DNA of 47,473 bases from Verrucomicrobiota bacterium. GTDB taxonomy: Bacteria; Verrucomicrobiota; Verrucomicrobiia; Limisphaerales; JAIPKD01. Below the pieces are notes generated by a model, which had not been told where the DNA came from, did no database searches, and worked only from the letters and a program-made list of their open reading frames with translations. The translations under genes and the position numbers were made by a program. The DNA lies in contig JAIPKD010000017.1 in the NCBI GenBank assembly GCA_021733835.1, forward strand, positions 1 through 47,473, read 5' to 3'. This document shows positions 45,441-47,473 of this stretch, in pieces (position 1 is the first letter of the stretch; each line of letters begins with the position of its first letter).

Positions 45441-46127
45441 TCATTCGCCGTGCGTTGCCGCGGAAAGGCGCCTTATCAATTCGCGTTTATCAGACGCCGC
45501 CAGATCGGAGGCCGCGATCTTGTCGGTGTAATACACACTTATCGTGTTCAGCGCTTGCTCGGCTATGCGTGTAGGCGAATCCATGCCGTCCAGAATTTCG
45601 ATGTACAGCTTGTTAATTGAAAGAAAGACATTTCGTACTCGCTCGAGTTGTTCCTCTTGCTCGAATAAATTGACCTCGGTGTTCCTATTGGTGATCCTTG
45701 ATCTGCATAGCCACGGCGGTATGTCGATAAGAAGGACGAGATCAGGCTCAGGCGCGAATGCCTCGTTGGCCGCGATTATCGATTGCGGGTCTATGCCGCG
45801 CGCGCCCTGATAAGCCGCGGTCGAAAAGTAATACCTGTCGGTTATTACTATTTTGCCATCCGACAATGCCGGATTAATGACATTTTCAACATGCTCCTTG
45901 CGGTCGTTGATGAATGCTTCAAGTTCCTCGTCTGCCGAAAGACGTCCGTGCTCGGCGCTTTGCCTGAGGATCAGACCCCATTTACCATCCGTCGGTTCGC
46001 GGGTACGGACTACGTCCAATCCGCGTTCGGCGAGGATATCGGCAACGGAATTTACCAATGTCGACTTTCCCGATCCATCAATGCCTTCGACCGCAATGAA
46101 AAATCCATCGGGTATCATTATTTTCAT
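45441..46127 (-). CDS. tmk: Thymidylate kinase
   Basis: This 228-residue enzyme phosphorylates dTMP to dTDP for DNA synthesis. The P-loop is EGIDGSGKSTLV (about 14-25), followed by TREPTDGKWG (substrate-binding), ITDRYYFSTAAYQG (the DRY/Tyr motif), and a LID-like stretch after LLIDIPPWLC. It is convergent with the CotH gene, with only one base between the two stops, and so lies outside the bamA run. The start MKIMIPDGFF is the first in frame. Confidence 0.95.
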   Translation of the reverse strand: MKIMIPDGFFIAVEGIDGSGKSTLVNSVADILAERGLDVVRTREPTDGKWGLILRQSAEHGRLSADEELEAFINDRKEHVENVINPALSDGKIVITDRYYFSTAAYQGARGIDPQSIIAANEAFAPEPDLVLLIDIPPWLCRSRITNRNTEVNLFEQEEQLERVRNVFLSINKLYIEILDGMDSPTRIAEQALNTISVYYTDKIAASDLAASDKRELIRRLSAATHGE

Positions 46128-46330
46128 TTCGCATACGCAAGATGTGTCCGTTTGTTGTCCAAGTCAAGAATAGTCATTAACCTCAGCGATGGTTCCGATG
46201 TTGAGCTGTTAAGTGGTTAAGTTTTAGGTGATTAAGTGATTAAGGGAAAAACTATCTCTCGCCCGCTCGATGACTCGCTAGAGGCGCAGAGCACGCGGAG
46301 TAAGGATTCTAACTACGGATAAGTATTTCA

Positions 46331-46422
46331 ACCACAGAGGACTCAGAGTATGCAGAGTAAGAAGGTAAAAGTAGATTTGGCGAGAGGTTGTTTTTCTCTG
46401 TGTTCTCTGTGATCTCTGTGGT
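46331..46422. repeat. Inverted repeat around a 56-base core
   Basis: The left arm ACCACAGAGGACTCAGAG (46331-46348) pairs with the right arm CTCTGTGATCTCTGTGGT (46405-46422), with a few mismatches. Such ACCACAGAG sequences recur between genes in many environmental genomes. A transcript could fold into a long hairpin. Confidence 0.65.
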
Positions 46423-46590
46423 GAATCCTGACCATCGACTGCTGATAAGTTTTAAGTGGTTAAGTGGTCTGAGCTCGGATGTCGTTCACGTTCGCATTCC
46501 CAATTTCCGTGGTCTTGTTTCGGTCATTTCTAATTCGGTGATTCGAATTTGTTTCGGATTTTGTGCTTAGAGTTTCGAATTTATTAATCC

Positions 46591-46626
46591 GAACATGAAC
46601 GCGAACGCGAACGTGAACGCAAACGG
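46591..46626. repeat. Tandem hexamer repeat (GAACRY)n
   Basis: Six successive six-base units fit GAACAT, GAACGC, GAACGC, GAACGT, GAACGC and AAACGG. A reverse-complement piece (GTTCACGTTCGCATT) lies near 46484-46498, so the two could pair. No coding role is seen. Confidence 0.75.
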
Positions 46627-46640
46627 GAGGGGATTACGGA

Positions 46641-46686
46641 GCGCGGCTGTGTCCGAAGGATCAGCCGCAGCGGCTTCGGATGCTAC
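46641..46686. repeat. REP-like palindromic repeat, copy 2
   Basis: The sequence GCGCGGCTGTGTCCGAAGGA continues into TCAGCCGCAG and ends at GCTAC. Read on the other strand it matches the 17836-17882 element: the same GCGCGGCTG, CGAAGGATCAGCCGCAG core and a GCTAC end. The arms GCGGCTG and CAGCCGC form the inner stem. Confidence 0.75.
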
Positions 46687-46888
46687 AGTTGTATTCGATT
46701 ACCGAGTGCAACGGCTAGTTTCAAGAAAAGGCCTTCTTAACGAAAATTAAACAATGCGCCCTTTTCTTTGCCGTTAAATTGCTGGTGTGCTAATAGGTCT
46801 ATACGCTTAATTCACGATTTTTTTAATCGAATTAGACAAATTCCGGTGTTTGAAGTGTCTAATAAGTAAATGAAGTAATAGAATCGGT

Positions 46889-47275
46889 ATGGATAACGAC
46901 ATAGAAAACACGGACTTTGAAGAAAAATTGCGGCGTCACAAGTTTCGCGCAATCCCTCCTGAATGGCGAGAATCTGTTCTTGGGCGAATTTCCGCCAAGC
47001 ACGAGAGTAAAAAACGAAAAATGAACTTCGGCATGGAATCGTTCTTATGGCCGACAAAAAAGGCATGGGCAAGCCTGGCCGTCGTTTGGGTGTTCATGCT
47101 CGGACTGCATCTTGGTTTCTATTTCGGAACATTGGATTCATCGACATCGCAGGCGACAAAGGCCCGGATTTCCCATGATACGCTAAATACACGGGATTCA
47201 CAGTACCTTACCTTGATGGAATCATTCTTTCAGGAAATCAATGCACATGATAAGTCGAGCGATAACGAATCACGA
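46889..47275 (+). CDS. Anti-sigma-like membrane protein, 5' exon interrupted by an intron
   Basis: Exactly 129 codons can be read before a group II intron begins at 47276, so the intron lies between codons. The soluble N-terminal part (FEEKLRRHKFRAIPPEWRESVL) and the single membrane helix after FLWPTKKAWASLAVVWVFML (about 59-80) match a small membrane-protein family found next to sigma factors in Verrucomicrobia, likely anti-sigma factors. No sigma factor gene is upstream here. The open frame appears to continue to the window end, but those codons are intron RNA. The rest of the gene should lie beyond the window if the intron splices. Confidence 0.7.
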
Positions 47276-47473
47276 GTGCGCCAAGAAAGCTTGGCTTCTC
47301 TGAGGGTGAAAGTCCCTCATGATGGAAATGATGGAAAAAATCATGGAAGTGTTAATTACGAAAGGAAATTAATGGAAAGGCCTAACCAGCCATCCCATAC
47401 CGAGTGTTGCAGAGGCAAAGGAGAGGGTGAGCTGTCCAATGGCAGCATATACGCCCGAACAATGTCTTTGAAG
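47276..47473 (+). mobile_element. Group II intron 2, 5' part, runs off the window
   Basis: The start GTGCGCC (47276) is the canonical GUGYG intron end. A stem (GCCAAG with CTTGGC) follows, then the widely shared AGGGTGAAAGTCCCTC stem-loop (about 47307-47322), GGCCTAACCAGCC and CATACCGAGTGTTGCAGAGG, all standard pieces of group II intron domain I. It differs clearly from intron 1, so it is another lineage. Its maturase and 3' end are outside the window. Confidence 0.85.

Larger units (their letters stand above)
46128..46888. other. Repeat-rich intergenic region
   Basis: This stretch of about 760 bases has no convincing gene. It contains runs of TTAAGTGRTTAAG-like units (46209-46246, again near 46450), an inverted pair ACCACAGAGGACTCAGAG (46331-46348) and CTCTGTGATCTCTGTGGT (46405-46422), a tandem hexamer GAACRY repeated about six times (46591-46626) and a REP-like palindrome (46641-46686). 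Confidence 0.7.

Noticed and set aside
47276-47473. Continuation of the anti-sigma-like ORF to the window end
   Set aside because: From 47276 the DNA matches group II intron landmarks (GTGCG, GGTGAAAGTCC, CCTAACCAGCC), and the predicted peptide becomes low in similarity and unlike the family.
1-47473. CRISPR arrays, rRNA or tRNA genes
   Set aside because: I looked for regularly spaced repeats and tRNA-like arms and saw none that hold up; the regular repeats in the 7-8 kb region are protein-coding propeller blades.

Overview
The window looks like a chromosomal segment of a member of the PVC group (Verrucomicrobiota, Lentisphaerota or Kiritimatiellota). This is an inference from gene content: a SecA of about 1019 residues, large secreted proteins with PA14, lamin-tail and CotH domains, pectin-degrading enzymes, a small anti-sigma-like membrane protein of verrucomicrobial type, and few strong Shine-Dalgarno sites. 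No rRNA or tRNA gene is present, so the taxonomy cannot be fixed from this window alone.

Layout. The first 1.5 kb is accessory DNA: a toxin-antitoxin pair, a gene fragment that runs into an attC-like integron recombination site, and a LexA-type winged-helix protein just after that site. Next comes a GH106-like glycosidase gene lying between two direct copies of a small terminal-inverted-repeat element, the second copy cut short. A complete group II intron with its reverse transcriptase/maturase follows (about 4.69-6.73 kb). From 7 to 19.5 kb the genes serve degradation of external polymers: an eight-repeat PQQ-type propeller protein, a minus-strand cluster for peptide use (DUF885 protein, S9 dipeptidyl peptidase, POT transporter, PHP phosphoesterase), a PL11 rhamnogalacturonan lyase, and an exported protein of the L-arabinose/L-fucose isomerase family next to a large hybrid sensor kinase.

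From 23.8 to 46.1 kb the window is mostly core functions: secA, an FmdB-type zinc ribbon, two SPFH (HflK/HflC-like) proteins, dnaB, then a tight plus-strand run bamA, skp/ompH, a divergent dihydropteroate synthase and a 1966-residue CotH/lamin-tail surface protein, and finally tmk on the opposite strand. BamA and Skp handle outer-membrane protein biogenesis and SecA exports their clients, so the large secreted proteins here depend on these neighbours.

The last 1.3 kb holds a repeat-rich intergenic region and an anti-sigma-like gene that is split in phase 0 by a second, unrelated group II intron whose 5' end (GTGCG) is at 47276. The ORF that seems to run to the window edge is therefore partly intron RNA. 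The most interesting items are the attC-like cassette, the two group II introns, the mobile-repeat pair around the glycosidase, the exported isomerase with its apparent metal ligands retained, the divergent DHPS and the CotH/lamin-tail protein.
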